12,266 nucleotides of DNA from an uncultured Clostridia bacterium (GTDB taxonomy: Bacteria; Bacillota; Clostridia; Lachnospirales; Lachnospiraceae), in the NCBI GenBank assembly GCA_946614685.1, contig CAMOHF010000007.1:1-12266 (forward strand), in the 5' to 3' direction. The notes beneath the pieces are model-generated. The model did not search any database. It was given only the letters and a program-made list of their open reading frames with translations, and was not told where the DNA came from. Below, piece by piece: positions 1 through 6,743 of the stretch; the first letter of the stretch is position 1, and each line of letters opens with the position of its first letter. The position numbers were made by a program, and so were the translations under genes.

Positions 1-825
1 CATATGCTTCGTAATGCGGCCGATCACGGACTTGAGTCCACCATCGACAGATTAAAGATCGGAAAGCCTCAGGTCGGAACCATCCGCCTTGATGCTTATC
101 AGGATGGCAATAACGTAACCATCGAAGTTACCGATGACGGTGGCGGTGTTGATGTGGAAAAGATCAAGAGAAAGGCTGTCGAGAAGGGCAATATGACCCA
201 GGAGCAGGCAGATGCGATGACAGACAAGGAAGCCATCGACCTCTTGTTTGCACCGGCATTCTCCACTGCGGAGAAGATCTCCGATGTATCCGGAAGAGGT
301 GTCGGACTTGATGTTGTGAAGAACAAGATCGAAGGATTGGGCGGTGATGTCGAAGTATCCACCAAACTCGGTGAGGGGACCACATTTATCGTAAGACTTC
401 CTCTGACACTTGCAATCATCCAGGCCCTGATGGTAGATGTGGGCGGCGAGAAGTACGCGCTTCCGTTAAACTCCATTGTTACGGTTGAAGAGATTCAGGA
501 AGAGGATATCAAGTACGTGCATACCAAAGAGGTGATCAACCTTCGCGGATCTGTTATTCCTCTCGTACGTCTCTCCGACGTGCTCGACATAGAGCCTACG
601 GAAGCATCCGAGGATGCTGAGATCAGCGAGAACGGACTCATTGTGGTTATCGTCAAGAAGGGCGATAAGCAGGCGGGTCTCGTGATCGACAAGCTGCTCG
701 GCCAGCAGGAAATCGTTATCAAACCGCTTGGAAAATATATCAGAGTACCGAAGATGATCAGTGGAGCAACCATTCTCGGCAACGGCGAGATTGCGCTCAT
801 CATTGATTCCAATGTATTAGTATAA
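1..825 (+). CDS. cheA: Chemotaxis histidine kinase CheA, 3' part (5' end outside window)
   Basis: CheA autophosphorylates on a His using ATP and passes phosphate to CheY and CheB at receptor arrays. Only the last 274 residues are visible, and the reading frame is open from base 1, so the ATG at base 4 is internal. The visible part starts inside the catalytic domain: the N-box (HMLRNAADHGLE, visible residues 1-12), G1 box DDGGG (45-49), F-box-like FAPAFSTAEKIS (83-94), G2 box GRGVGLDVV (98-106) and GEGTTF lid (124-129). From about residue 135 to the end is the CheW-like P5 regulatory domain, with NLRG at 180-183, which couples the kinase to receptors and CheW. The P1 phosphotransfer, P2 and P3 dimerisation domains lie upstream of the window. 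cheW follows after 13 bp. Identity rests on the diagnostic ATP-binding boxes and on the neighbours. There is no sign of disruption. Confidence 0.97.
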   Translation, partial: HMLRNAADHGLESTIDRLKIGKPQVGTIRLDAYQDGNNVTIEVTDDGGGVDVEKIKRKAVEKGNMTQEQADAMTDKEAIDLLFAPAFSTAEKISDVSGRGVGLDVVKNKIEGLGGDVEVSTKLGEGTTFIVRLPLTLAIIQALMVDVGGEKYALPLNSIVTVEEIQEEDIKYVHTKEVINLRGSVIPLVRLSDVLDIEPTEASEDAEISENGLIVVIVKKGDKQAGLVIDKLLGQQEIVIKPLGKYIRVPKMISGATILGNGEIALIIDSNVLV

Positions 826-838
826 CGGGGGTGACAAG

Positions 839-1294
839 ATGGACGATATGATTCAGATGGATGACACAAAACAGTATATCATCATCAAATTCGACAGCGA
901 GCAGTACGGTATTAATATCGAGTACATCGACAATATCGTTAGACTTCAGGCGATCACCCGCGTTCCGCATACCCAGAGCTATTTTGTGGGTATCATCAAC
1001 CTTCGTGGTGAGATCATACCCGTAATGAGTATGAGAGCCAAATTCAATCTCCCCGACAAGGAGAACACCAATGCATCCCGTATTCTGATCCTCAAGATGG
1101 AAGGCAATGCCAAGATCGGCATCCTTGTGGACGAGGTGAAGGAGGTTGTAACCTTAAGCGAGGAGAGCATTGAAAAGACGTCCGTAGAAAGCAGTGATAT
1201 CAAAGCTTACCTTTCCGGAGTGGGCAAATACAACGATACGTTGATTTCCATTCTGAACATCGGGGCTGTCATTGCAGATATTGACAACGAATAG
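839..1294 (+). CDS. cheW: Chemotaxis adaptor protein CheW
   Basis: CheW is the cytoplasmic scaffold that bridges chemoreceptor tips and the CheA P5 domain. The 151-residue protein is essentially one CheW domain (about residues 10-148), with the typical FVGIINLRGEIIPV core (49-62), where NLRG occupies 54-57, and the second subdomain segment KIGILVDEVKEVV. Length matches the family (about 150-165 aa). The start at 839 is chosen because a GGGGGTG Shine-Dalgarno-like run (827-833) lies about 5 nt upstream. In-frame Met codons at residues 4 and 7 would be too far from it. The gene sits 13 bp after cheA and 17 bp before cheC, so it is translated from the same polycistronic message. Confidence 0.97.
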   Translation: MDDMIQMDDTKQYIIIKFDSEQYGINIEYIDNIVRLQAITRVPHTQSYFVGIINLRGEIIPVMSMRAKFNLPDKENTNASRILILKMEGNAKIGILVDEVKEVVTLSEESIEKTSVESSDIKAYLSGVGKYNDTLISILNIGAVIADIDNE

Positions 1295-1311
1295 TATAAG
1301 GGGGTAGCTGT

Positions 1312-1929
1312 ATGTCAAACAACGAAGAGACTTTATCCGATCAGGTGGTCAACGCGCTGTCTGAGCTCGGCAATATCGGTGCCGGCAATGCAGCTACCTC
1401 TCTTGCGTCCATGACTTCATCCCGACTGACTGTATCGCCGCCTACGGTTGAACTGCTTTCTTTTGATTCATTGGCAGACAAATTGGGTGGCGCAGAGACC
1501 AATGTCGTCGGGATTCTGAGCGCATTTGAGGGGGATCTTTCAGCCATGATCCTGTTTGTCACGGATCTCGAGAATGCCGCAAGTATCGTTGAGGCCGTTG
1601 CAGGCAAGGAACTGGACTGGAGAACGGAGATCGGACTTTCTGCAATTAAGGAAGTCGGCAACATTTTGATCGGGTCTTACGTAGCGTCGCTTCAGGCACT
1701 TTTGAACAAGAAACTTCGCTATGTACAGCCTGAAATCTGTATCGATATGGCGGGGGCGATCCTTGATATCCCCTGTATCGAGATCGGCAAGGTCAGTGAC
1801 GATACCTTGCTTATTAATTCCAAATTCAACAACGGCGAAAAGGAACTGGAGGGATACCTGATGGTATTCTCCGATGCACATTCTTACGACCGGTTACTAT
1901 CTGACCTGGGGGTGTCACTGGATGCCTGA
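1312..1929 (+). CDS. cheC: CheY-P phosphatase CheC
   Basis: CheC dephosphorylates CheY-P and binds the deamidase CheD, which links CheY-P levels to receptor adaptation in Bacillus- and Thermotoga-type chemotaxis. The 205-residue protein shows both duplicated phosphatase signatures of the CheC/FliY/CheX family: LSELGNIGAGNA with Glu18 and Asn21, and LSAIKEVGNILIGSY with Glu114 and Asn117. Both E-x-x-N pairs are intact, so both active sites should work. Length is normal for CheC (about 205-210 aa), and there is no FliM-like N-terminal extension or FliN-like C-terminus, which argues against FliY. A GGGGG run just upstream (about 1300-1304) is the RBS. The last 8 bp overlap the start of cheD, suggesting translational coupling of two proteins that form a complex. 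Confidence 0.96.
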   Translation: MSNNEETLSDQVVNALSELGNIGAGNAATSLASMTSSRLTVSPPTVELLSFDSLADKLGGAETNVVGILSAFEGDLSAMILFVTDLENAASIVEAVAGKELDWRTEIGLSAIKEVGNILIGSYVASLQALLNKKLRYVQPEICIDMAGAILDIPCIEIGKVSDDTLLINSKFNNGEKELEGYLMVFSDAHSYDRLLSDLGVSLDA

Positions 1930-2407
1930 AACTTTGAAAGTCGGAATTGCAGACATGAAGTATTGCGAGCCGCCGGATAAGATCACAACCATCGGCCTCG
2001 GATCCTGTGTCGGTATCTGCCTGTATGACAGATACATCAAGCATTGTGCTCTGTTACACATCATGCTTCCGGACAGCACAAAATTCTCCTCGCAGACCAA
2101 CCGACTGAAATTTGCGGACACCGGTATCGACGATATGGTGAAGCTGATGGAAGAGAAGGGGTCGCGCGTATCCAGCCTGCGTGCCAAAATTGCCGGCGGT
2201 GCCACGATCTTTAATTTTTCTTCGACCAGCGGCTCCGGCAACATTGCCGTGCAGAATGTGGTATGCGTCAAGGCAAAGCTTGCCAGCTATGGTATCAAGA
2301 TCGTATCTGAGGACTGCGGTAAAAACTGCGGTCGCACCATCATATTTGATCCGGAAACCTTTGAACTGACCGTGCGAACGGCCGGACAACAGATTCATGT
2401 GATATAA
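1922..2407 (+). CDS. cheD: Chemoreceptor glutamine deamidase CheD
   Basis: CheD deamidates specific glutamines of chemoreceptors and is sequestered by CheC. The protein of 161 residues has the catalytic Cys29 in TTIGLGSCVG, His46 in HCALLHIMLP, and Thr23 six residues before the Cys. This spacing matches the Cys27/His44/Thr21 triad known from T. maritima CheD. A conserved GGATIF stretch follows. An upstream in-frame ATG at 1874 would add 16 residues inside cheC. I chose ATG 1922 because a GGGGGTG run (1908-1914) sits 7 nt before it and because homologues start near this point. The 8-bp overlap with cheC suggests coupled translation. The stop codon overlaps the AAGGA RBS of the next gene. Confidence 0.96.
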   Translation: MPETLKVGIADMKYCEPPDKITTIGLGSCVGICLYDRYIKHCALLHIMLPDSTKFSSQTNRLKFADTGIDDMVKLMEEKGSRVSSLRAKIAGGATIFNFSSTSGSGNIAVQNVVCVKAKLASYGIKIVSEDCGKNCGRTIIFDPETFELTVRTAGQQIHVI

Positions 2408-2416
2408 GGACTTATC

Positions 2417-2689
2417 ATGGAAGATAAAGAGAAACTGAAAAACCTGCGGGCGATGATCGTTCTTACCGCGGCTTTGATCGCGCAGATCCTAAACATCGTC
2501 TACAAGAGAGATGTTGTGGTTTCATTGCTTATTTTACTCGCCGTGATCGTGATCTTCCTTATGATCGCGAATATCGGTATCTGGCTGATCGAAAAGATAC
2601 GCAACATGGAAAAAGGAAAACAGATCCTGCTTCCTCCGGAACAAAAGGAATCCTCCGAAGAAGAATCCAAGGAAGAGGAGCAGGCATAA
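2417..2689 (+). CDS. Small two-helix membrane protein between cheD and fliA, function unknown
   Basis: I do not recognise a named family. The 90-residue protein has two hydrophobic segments (about residues 12-29 and 33-58) separated by a short KRD turn. A basic stretch (EKIRNMEKGK) follows, then a very acidic Ser/Glu/Lys tail (residues 75-90). This gives a membrane hairpin with both ends probably cytoplasmic by the positive-inside rule. The RBS AAGGA (2406-2410) overlaps the cheD stop codon and lies 6 nt before the ATG. The next gene, fliA, starts 26 bp later. Its place inside the che/sigma operon suggests an accessory motility role, but that is inference from position only. The coding frame is supported by the RBS, the operon spacing and the coherent hydrophobic pattern. 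Confidence 0.85.
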   Translation: MEDKEKLKNLRAMIVLTAALIAQILNIVYKRDVVVSLLILLAVIVIFLMIANIGIWLIEKIRNMEKGKQILLPPEQKESSEEESKEEEQA

Positions 2690-2715
2690 TTATTTGCACG
2701 TAGAAAGGGAACCCC

Positions 2716-3483
2716 ATGGCGATACTCGACAACAAGGAGCGGCTCTGGATCGAATACAATCACAGCAAAACAGCAGTGATCCGTGAGCAGATCATAATTG
2801 AATATGTACCCCTTGTGAAACTGGTTGCGGGCAGACTGAATGTCTATCTCGGATCCAACGTGGAGTATGACGACCTGGTGAGTTACGGAATCTTCGGATT
2901 GATCGATGCTATCGATAAATTCGATTACGGCAAGGGTATTAAATTTGAAACTTACGCCAGTCTCCGCATTCGCGGTGCAATCTTAGATCAGATCAGAAAG
3001 CTTGATTGGATCCCGAGATCCGTGCGTCAGAAGCAGAAGGCTATGGATGCCGCCGCCAAGAAATTAGAGACGGAGATCGGACCGAATTACACGGATTCGG
3101 ATATGGCAAGAGAACTTGGAATCACCGAGGATGAGTACGGAAACTGGCTGGGCCAGACGAATATTTCCAACATATCTTCCCTGGATGATTATATGGAGCA
3201 GGGCAATGATGTCGGTTACGGCAACGCACCCACTTATAAACGTGCGGAACCTGAATCCATTGTTGTCGAAAATGAACTCCGCGACTCACTTTCCGTGGCA
3301 ATGCAGAATCTTACGGAGAAGGAGCGCAAGGTGGTATTGCTCTACTATTATGAGGAGTTGACTTTAAAAGAGATCAGCCGCGTGATGGAGGTGTCCGAAT
3401 CTCGCATATCACAGCTGCATTCCAAAGCACTCAAAAAAATGAAGACATACCTGGGAGATTCTTTTGCAGTTCTTATGGGATAG
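2716..3483 (+). CDS. fliA: Motility sigma factor, FliA/SigD (sigma-28) family
   Basis: An alternative sigma factor that directs RNA polymerase to late flagellar, chemotaxis and autolysin promoters. In order, the 255-residue protein shows region 2 (about 25-100, with DLVSYGIFGLIDAIDKFD and the region 2.4-like KFETYASLRIRGAILDQIR), the WIPRSVR segment (98-104), region 3 (about 105-185) and region 4 (about 195-245, with LTEKERKVVLLYYYEELTLKE and the recognition helix around SESRISQLHSKALKKMK). The region 1.1 of housekeeping sigma factors is absent, and length fits sigma-28 (about 240-260 aa). The family also holds WhiG-type sigma factors, but placement right after cheD, as in B. subtilis sigD, favours motility. 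The RBS is AGAAAGGGA just upstream. No flgM anti-sigma gene is seen in the window. Confidence 0.96.
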   Translation: MAILDNKERLWIEYNHSKTAVIREQIIIEYVPLVKLVAGRLNVYLGSNVEYDDLVSYGIFGLIDAIDKFDYGKGIKFETYASLRIRGAILDQIRKLDWIPRSVRQKQKAMDAAAKKLETEIGPNYTDSDMARELGITEDEYGNWLGQTNISNISSLDDYMEQGNDVGYGNAPTYKRAEPESIVVENELRDSLSVAMQNLTEKERKVVLLYYYEELTLKEISRVMEVSESRISQLHSKALKKMKTYLGDSFAVLMG

Positions 3484-3495
3484 AGGGGGAATTGC

Positions 3496-5100
3496 ATGAA
3501 CTACAAGAATTCATTTTTCAGAATTGAAACCAAATCATCCGGAACATTTCTGGATATCTTTCCTCCGAAGGACGGCGGAAAGAAACTGGATACGGATGAG
3601 GTTCTTGATTATCTGGAGGAACATTCCATCGTTGATTTTCCCGTTGACAATCTGCGGGATTTCCTGTCGAGAGATATCGAAAAACCTGCACAGATCAAAC
3701 TGATGACGAGCGAGATGCCCGCCATTGCCGAGTCTGTGAAAGTGACCGTATCCAAGGATGCCATGGCGGTTTATATGAGATTTTATCCGCCTTCGAACGG
3801 AGGCACGCTGCTTACCAAGAAGGAGATTATGGCTGAGTTTCAGCGCCTGCGTGTCGTATTCGGTATCAGAGAAGAGATGATCGACTACTTTCTTCGCAAC
3901 AGACAGTATTGTGCCAATATCGTAGTTGCGAAAGGCGAAGCTCCGATCCGTGCGACGGACACCAAAATTGAATATTTCTTCAACACCAAGCCTCTTGCGA
4001 AGCCCAAGATGCTCGAAGACGGCAGTGTGGATTTTCATGAACTTCAACTCTTTACTACTGTGAACAAAGGTGATAAACTTGCTACGATCACTCCGCATGA
4101 TGTGGGCAAGGCCGGAACCAATGTCTACGGCAAGATGGTACCGACCAACCGGCCGAAGATATCGCATTTGAAATACGGCAAGAATATCACCATGTCTGAG
4201 GATGAGACAACGATCACCAGTGAGATCGACGGTAATGTTACCTTGGTCGGAGATACGGTCTTTGTGTCGGACACATATGAGGTGGCCGCAGATGTGGATG
4301 CGTCCACGGGTGATATTGAGTACGACGGAAGTGTGCTTGTCCACGGTACCGTGAAGACAGGATTCACCGTGAAGGCCAAGGGAGATATTCAGGTCAACGG
4401 TGTCGTGGAAGGAGCTACCCTCGTGGCCGGCGGCAACATCGTCATCAAGCGCGGTGTTCAGGGTATGAGTAAGGGCATCTTAAAGTCGGGCGGTGATATC
4501 ACGGCGCAGTTCTTTGAAAGCGCCAGGGTTGAGGCTGCCGGAGACGTCCAGTCGGGGTCCATCCTGCACAGCCATATCAAGGCCGGAAAGCGTGTGATTG
4601 CCAGCGGAAAGAAGGGCTTCATTGTCGGCGGAGAGGTGGCCTGCGATTCCTGCGTGGAAGCCAGTTCCATCGGCAACAAGATGGAGACGAATACCATCGT
4701 GAAGGTCGGCGTAAAGCCGGAACTTCATGAAGAATTAAAAAAGCTGATCCCCAAGGTTACGGAGATCAACAACCAATACGATGAGATCAATTCCTATCTG
4801 AATGTCTTCAAGGAGAAACTCAAGAACGGCAAGACACTCGGACCGGAGGATAAAAAGAAGATCAACAACTACAACGCCCGTCTCGACGAATTGACCGAGG
4901 ACAAAGACAAGTTAAACAATCGTCTTCGGGAGATCAAGGTGGAGATGGAGATGCACAAGAAGGGTACCATCAAGATTCTTGCGAGTGCCTTTCCGGGCGT
5001 GGTATTGATGATTTCCAGTTATACCTATGCCTTAAAAAAACAAGACAGCCATTGCCTGTACAAGGTAGTTGACGGCGAGATCAAGGCTACGTCGTATTGA
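3496..5100 (+). CDS. FapA/DUF342 family polymer-like beta-helix protein
   Basis: Belongs to the DUF342 family, named FapA (flagellar assembly protein A) in Pfam after a Vibrio protein linked to flagellation. The molecular role in Firmicutes is not established. The 534-residue protein has an extra N-terminal domain (about 1-105), then a FapA N-domain (about 110-250, including VFGIREEMIDYFLRNRQYC and VNKGDKLATITPHDVGKAGTNVYG). A Gly/Val-rich right-handed beta-helix follows (about 250-405), with repeating GDIxVNGxVEGA / AGGNIVIKRG / GDVQSGSILHS steps. Next comes a charged coiled coil (about 408-492) and a short C-terminal beta tail. No signal peptide or membrane segment is visible, so it is cytoplasmic. 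The RBS AGGGGGA lies 12 bp after fliA. Co-transcription with fliA supports a motility role. Family assignment is firm and function is inferred. Confidence 0.9.
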   Translation: MNYKNSFFRIETKSSGTFLDIFPPKDGGKKLDTDEVLDYLEEHSIVDFPVDNLRDFLSRDIEKPAQIKLMTSEMPAIAESVKVTVSKDAMAVYMRFYPPSNGGTLLTKKEIMAEFQRLRVVFGIREEMIDYFLRNRQYCANIVVAKGEAPIRATDTKIEYFFNTKPLAKPKMLEDGSVDFHELQLFTTVNKGDKLATITPHDVGKAGTNVYGKMVPTNRPKISHLKYGKNITMSEDETTITSEIDGNVTLVGDTVFVSDTYEVAADVDASTGDIEYDGSVLVHGTVKTGFTVKAKGDIQVNGVVEGATLVAGGNIVIKRGVQGMSKGILKSGGDITAQFFESARVEAAGDVQSGSILHSHIKAGKRVIASGKKGFIVGGEVACDSCVEASSIGNKMETNTIVKVGVKPELHEELKKLIPKVTEINNQYDEINSYLNVFKEKLKNGKTLGPEDKKKINNYNARLDELTEDKDKLNNRLREIKVEMEMHKKGTIKILASAFPGVVLMISSYTYALKKQDSHCLYKVVDGEIKATSY

Positions 5101-5118
5101 TCGAAAGGAAGTGGTTCC

Positions 5119-5421
5119 ATGATCGCACCGATCATTGCAGCACAAACATCTGCGCCTATTGCGTCCATCCAGCAGAATGCCGACGCCGCCGGTGTGCTTC
5201 AGACACAAAATGCCTCCAAGGAGGTAAAAGAAACCGAACGCCAGATCAGAGAGGATGTGACGGCCAAGGAAGACGGCGTGTTCTACGAGCATCAACCGGA
5301 TGCCAGAGAGCAGGGAAGCAATACGTATTCCGATATGTTTCGGAAGAAAAAGAAAAAGCCTGACGGAGAGTCGGGCGAGTCTGACAATCATGTCAGACAG
5401 AATTTTGATCTAAGAATCTAA
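5119..5421 (+). CDS. Small hydrophilic Lys-rich protein in flagellar operon, function unknown
   Basis: A 100-residue protein with no named family that I can assign. It starts with a hydrophobic Ala/Ile-rich dozen residues (MIAPIIAAQTSAPIASIQQN) that is too weak for a signal peptide. A charged probable helix follows (about 30-50), then the segment HQPDAREQGSNTYSDMF (58-74), a run of six basic residues starting at Arg75 (RKKKKK) and an acidic, polar tail. Short proteins with the same layout (start MIxPI, then a D-A-R-E-x-G-x-N-x-Y segment, then poly-Lys) are, as I recall, common beside fliA in clostridia; a profile search would confirm this. The RBS AAAGGAAG (5102-5109) lies upstream of the ATG. 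It is 18 bp after fapA and 22 bp before the SwrB-like gene. A competing frame starting at 5097 lacks an RBS and is rejected. Confidence 0.8.
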   Translation: MIAPIIAAQTSAPIASIQQNADAAGVLQTQNASKEVKETERQIREDVTAKEDGVFYEHQPDAREQGSNTYSDMFRKKKKKPDGESGESDNHVRQNFDLRI

Positions 5422-5443
5422 TCAAAGAGAGGTTTGAAACAAC

Positions 5444-6106
5444 ATGTCAGGAACAGTTATATTTCTTACAGCACTGGGATTAATCTTCATCTTCTGCAGC
5501 TTTTTTGTCGGCGAGAAATTCTCGGCGGATATGAGAGAGGAGAAGCTTGCGGAGATTCCGGATGAGCTTTCCGAGGCAGACAAGGCTGCTATCGATAAAC
5601 TGATCACCGATTACATGAACGAAAAGATCGACAGCCGTCTTGCGGAGATCGAAGGCAAATTTGCCGAGATCGTCAATGAAAAGACCTTGGCCCTCGGTGA
5701 TTATGCGGTCACGGTGAACGAGGAGATCGAGAAGAATCACAGTGAGGTAATGTTCCTCTACAATATGCTCTCCGATAAGCAGAAAGAACTGATGACTACT
5801 GCCAACATGGTGGATGACGTCAAGAAGGACGTTGAGGAGTATGTCAGTAACACCAAAACCAACACAGAGGAAAAAAAAAGAGACGACGCGCTCGAGGAAG
5901 AAATCAAGGAAATCGATGAGAGCCTGAAGCAGGCGGATGCAGATGAGACTTCCGAGGAACACGTTGAAGAACTTGACAGCAGCAAGGATGTGATCCTTGA
6001 GATGCATAAGTCCGGACTTTCCATCTTGGAGATCGCGAAGCACCTGGGACTCGGTGTCGGTGAAGTAAAGCTTGTAGTAGACTTATATCAGGGAGAGACA
6101 AAATAA
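5444..6106 (+). CDS. SwrB-like membrane-anchored coiled-coil protein with C-terminal HTH (DUF6115-like)
   Basis: The 220-residue protein has one N-terminal transmembrane helix (about 4-22) and a long acidic, Glu/Lys-rich helical region predicted as coiled coil (about 28-170). At the C-terminus is a compact helix-turn-helix-like unit (about 182-215, DVILEMHKSGLSILEIAKHL followed by GLGVGEVKLVVDLY). This layout and the position between the sigma factor and rpsB match B. subtilis SwrB (YlxL), which helps activate the flagellar type III export apparatus and swarming. The same C-terminal unit is what I recall as DUF6115. The orthology is inferred from architecture and synteny, since overall similarity cannot be measured here. 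The RBS GAGAGG (5427-5432) is 11 nt before the ATG, rather far. A run of nine A residues (5871-5879) lies inside the gene, and its stop codon shares one base with the next start. Confidence 0.82.
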   Translation: MSGTVIFLTALGLIFIFCSFFVGEKFSADMREEKLAEIPDELSEADKAAIDKLITDYMNEKIDSRLAEIEGKFAEIVNEKTLALGDYAVTVNEEIEKNHSEVMFLYNMLSDKQKELMTTANMVDDVKKDVEEYVSNTKTNTEEKKRDDALEEEIKEIDESLKQADADETSEEHVEELDSSKDVILEMHKSGLSILEIAKHLGLGVGEVKLVVDLYQGETK

Positions 6107-6711
6107 TGAATACAAAGCATTTCTTAAGAGGACTTGGCGCCGGTATGATCCTCGGCGCCGTGATCATGCTGGTGGCTTATCTTACCTCCGGCAGTTATAA
6201 GATGACAGACAAGCAGGTGATCGAGCGTGCGGGAGAACTCGGTATGCACTTCGACGGTGCAACACCCACAGACCTTATCGATGATGACGGCCCCACCACT
6301 GCGGAGGCTGTTTCTACCAATACCAAGACTGTAGCCTCCACGGAAACGGGAGAAACCAAGACGGTATCTTCGACCGAGGCTGCAACCGAGGACGGAAAGT
6401 CCACGGAAGGAACGACCGGGGCATCAACGGATGGCACAACCGAAGCCGGTACCACGGAAGCGAAAACCACGGAAGCAACCACCGAGAAGAAGGGCACTGT
6501 GAAAGCGAAGATCACGGTAACCTCCGGTATGGACTCTTCCACAGTTGCTGAGCTTCTTGCGGATGCAGGCATTGTGGATGACGCGGAAAAGTTTGACGCA
6601 TTCCTGAACGAAAAGGGATATGCAACAGATATCAAGATTAACACTTCCGAGTTTAACAATGCGATGACCTATGAGGAGATTGCAAAGCAGCTCACGACCG
6701 AAGGTGAATAG
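6106..6711 (+). CDS. Membrane-anchored protein with Thr-rich linker and YceG/MltG LysM-like domain, no catalytic domain
   Basis: The 201-residue protein has a short basic N-terminus and one transmembrane helix (about 9-28, rich in Gly/Ala/Ile). A segment YKMTDKQVIERAGELGM (31-47) follows, then a low-complexity Thr/Glu/Ala/Ser linker (about 63-130). The C-terminal domain (about 132-200) has the pattern ITVTSGMDSSTVAELLADAG ... FDAFLNEKGY ... MTYEEIAKQLT. That pattern resembles the LysM-like subdomain found at the start of YceG/MltG endolytic transglycosylases (motif of the type I-x-G-x-S-x-x-V-A-x-x-L...). The catalytic part of MltG is missing, so cell wall binding rather than cleavage is the likely role; this is inference. 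The start overlaps the previous stop by 1 bp, with GGGAGAGA as RBS (6091-6098). It is the last gene of the motility operon, with a terminator 3 nt after its stop. Confidence 0.82.
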   Translation: MNTKHFLRGLGAGMILGAVIMLVAYLTSGSYKMTDKQVIERAGELGMHFDGATPTDLIDDDGPTTAEAVSTNTKTVASTETGETKTVSSTEAATEDGKSTEGTTGASTDGTTEAGTTEAKTTEATTEKKGTVKAKITVTSGMDSSTVAELLADAGIVDDAEKFDAFLNEKGYATDIKINTSEFNNAMTYEEIAKQLTTEGE

Positions 6712-6713
6712 AC

Positions 6714-6743
6714 AAAAAAAGGGCTTGTATTAGCCCTTTTTTT
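6714..6743 (+). terminator. Intrinsic terminator of the che/fla operon
   Basis: A stem of seven A and GGGCT (6714-6725) pairs with AGCCC and seven T (6732-6743) around a 6-nt loop (6726-6731). The GGGCT/AGCCC core plus A-T pairs and a T run is a classic rho-independent terminator, starting 3 nt after the last motility gene. The A run upstream means it could also work on the minus strand. The downstream rpsB promoter overlaps it. Confidence 0.93.

Noticed and set aside
51..70. TAAA...-like sequence in cheA as a possible sigma-28 promoter
   Set aside because: Only the TAAA part matches, spacing to a GCCGATAA-like -10 is wrong, and it lies inside the conserved CheA catalytic domain.
1874..1921. 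Earlier in-frame start for CheD at 1874
   Set aside because: It would add 16 residues encoded inside cheC and lacks an RBS. The ATG at 1922 has a GGGGGTG run at the right distance, and the Cys/His spacing from that start matches known CheD.
3535..4344. Long minus-strand frame (269 codons) opposite fapA
   Set aside because: It is a shadow of the fapA reading frame. It has no convincing RBS, its translation is His/Arg/Leu-rich with no recognisable domain, and the plus-strand protein is clearly a real DUF342 member.
5097..5363. Plus-strand frame overlapping the fapA stop and the small Lys-rich gene
   Set aside because: It starts at the fapA stop without an RBS. Its translation is Cys/Arg-rich and unlike neighbouring proteins, while the frame from 5119 has an RBS and ends just before the next gene.
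5480..6043. Minus-strand frame of 187 codons opposite the SwrB-like gene
   Set aside because: Translation is a Leu/Ile/Val/Phe-rich antisense of a Glu/Lys-rich coiled coil. There is no RBS, and the plus strand fits the operon.
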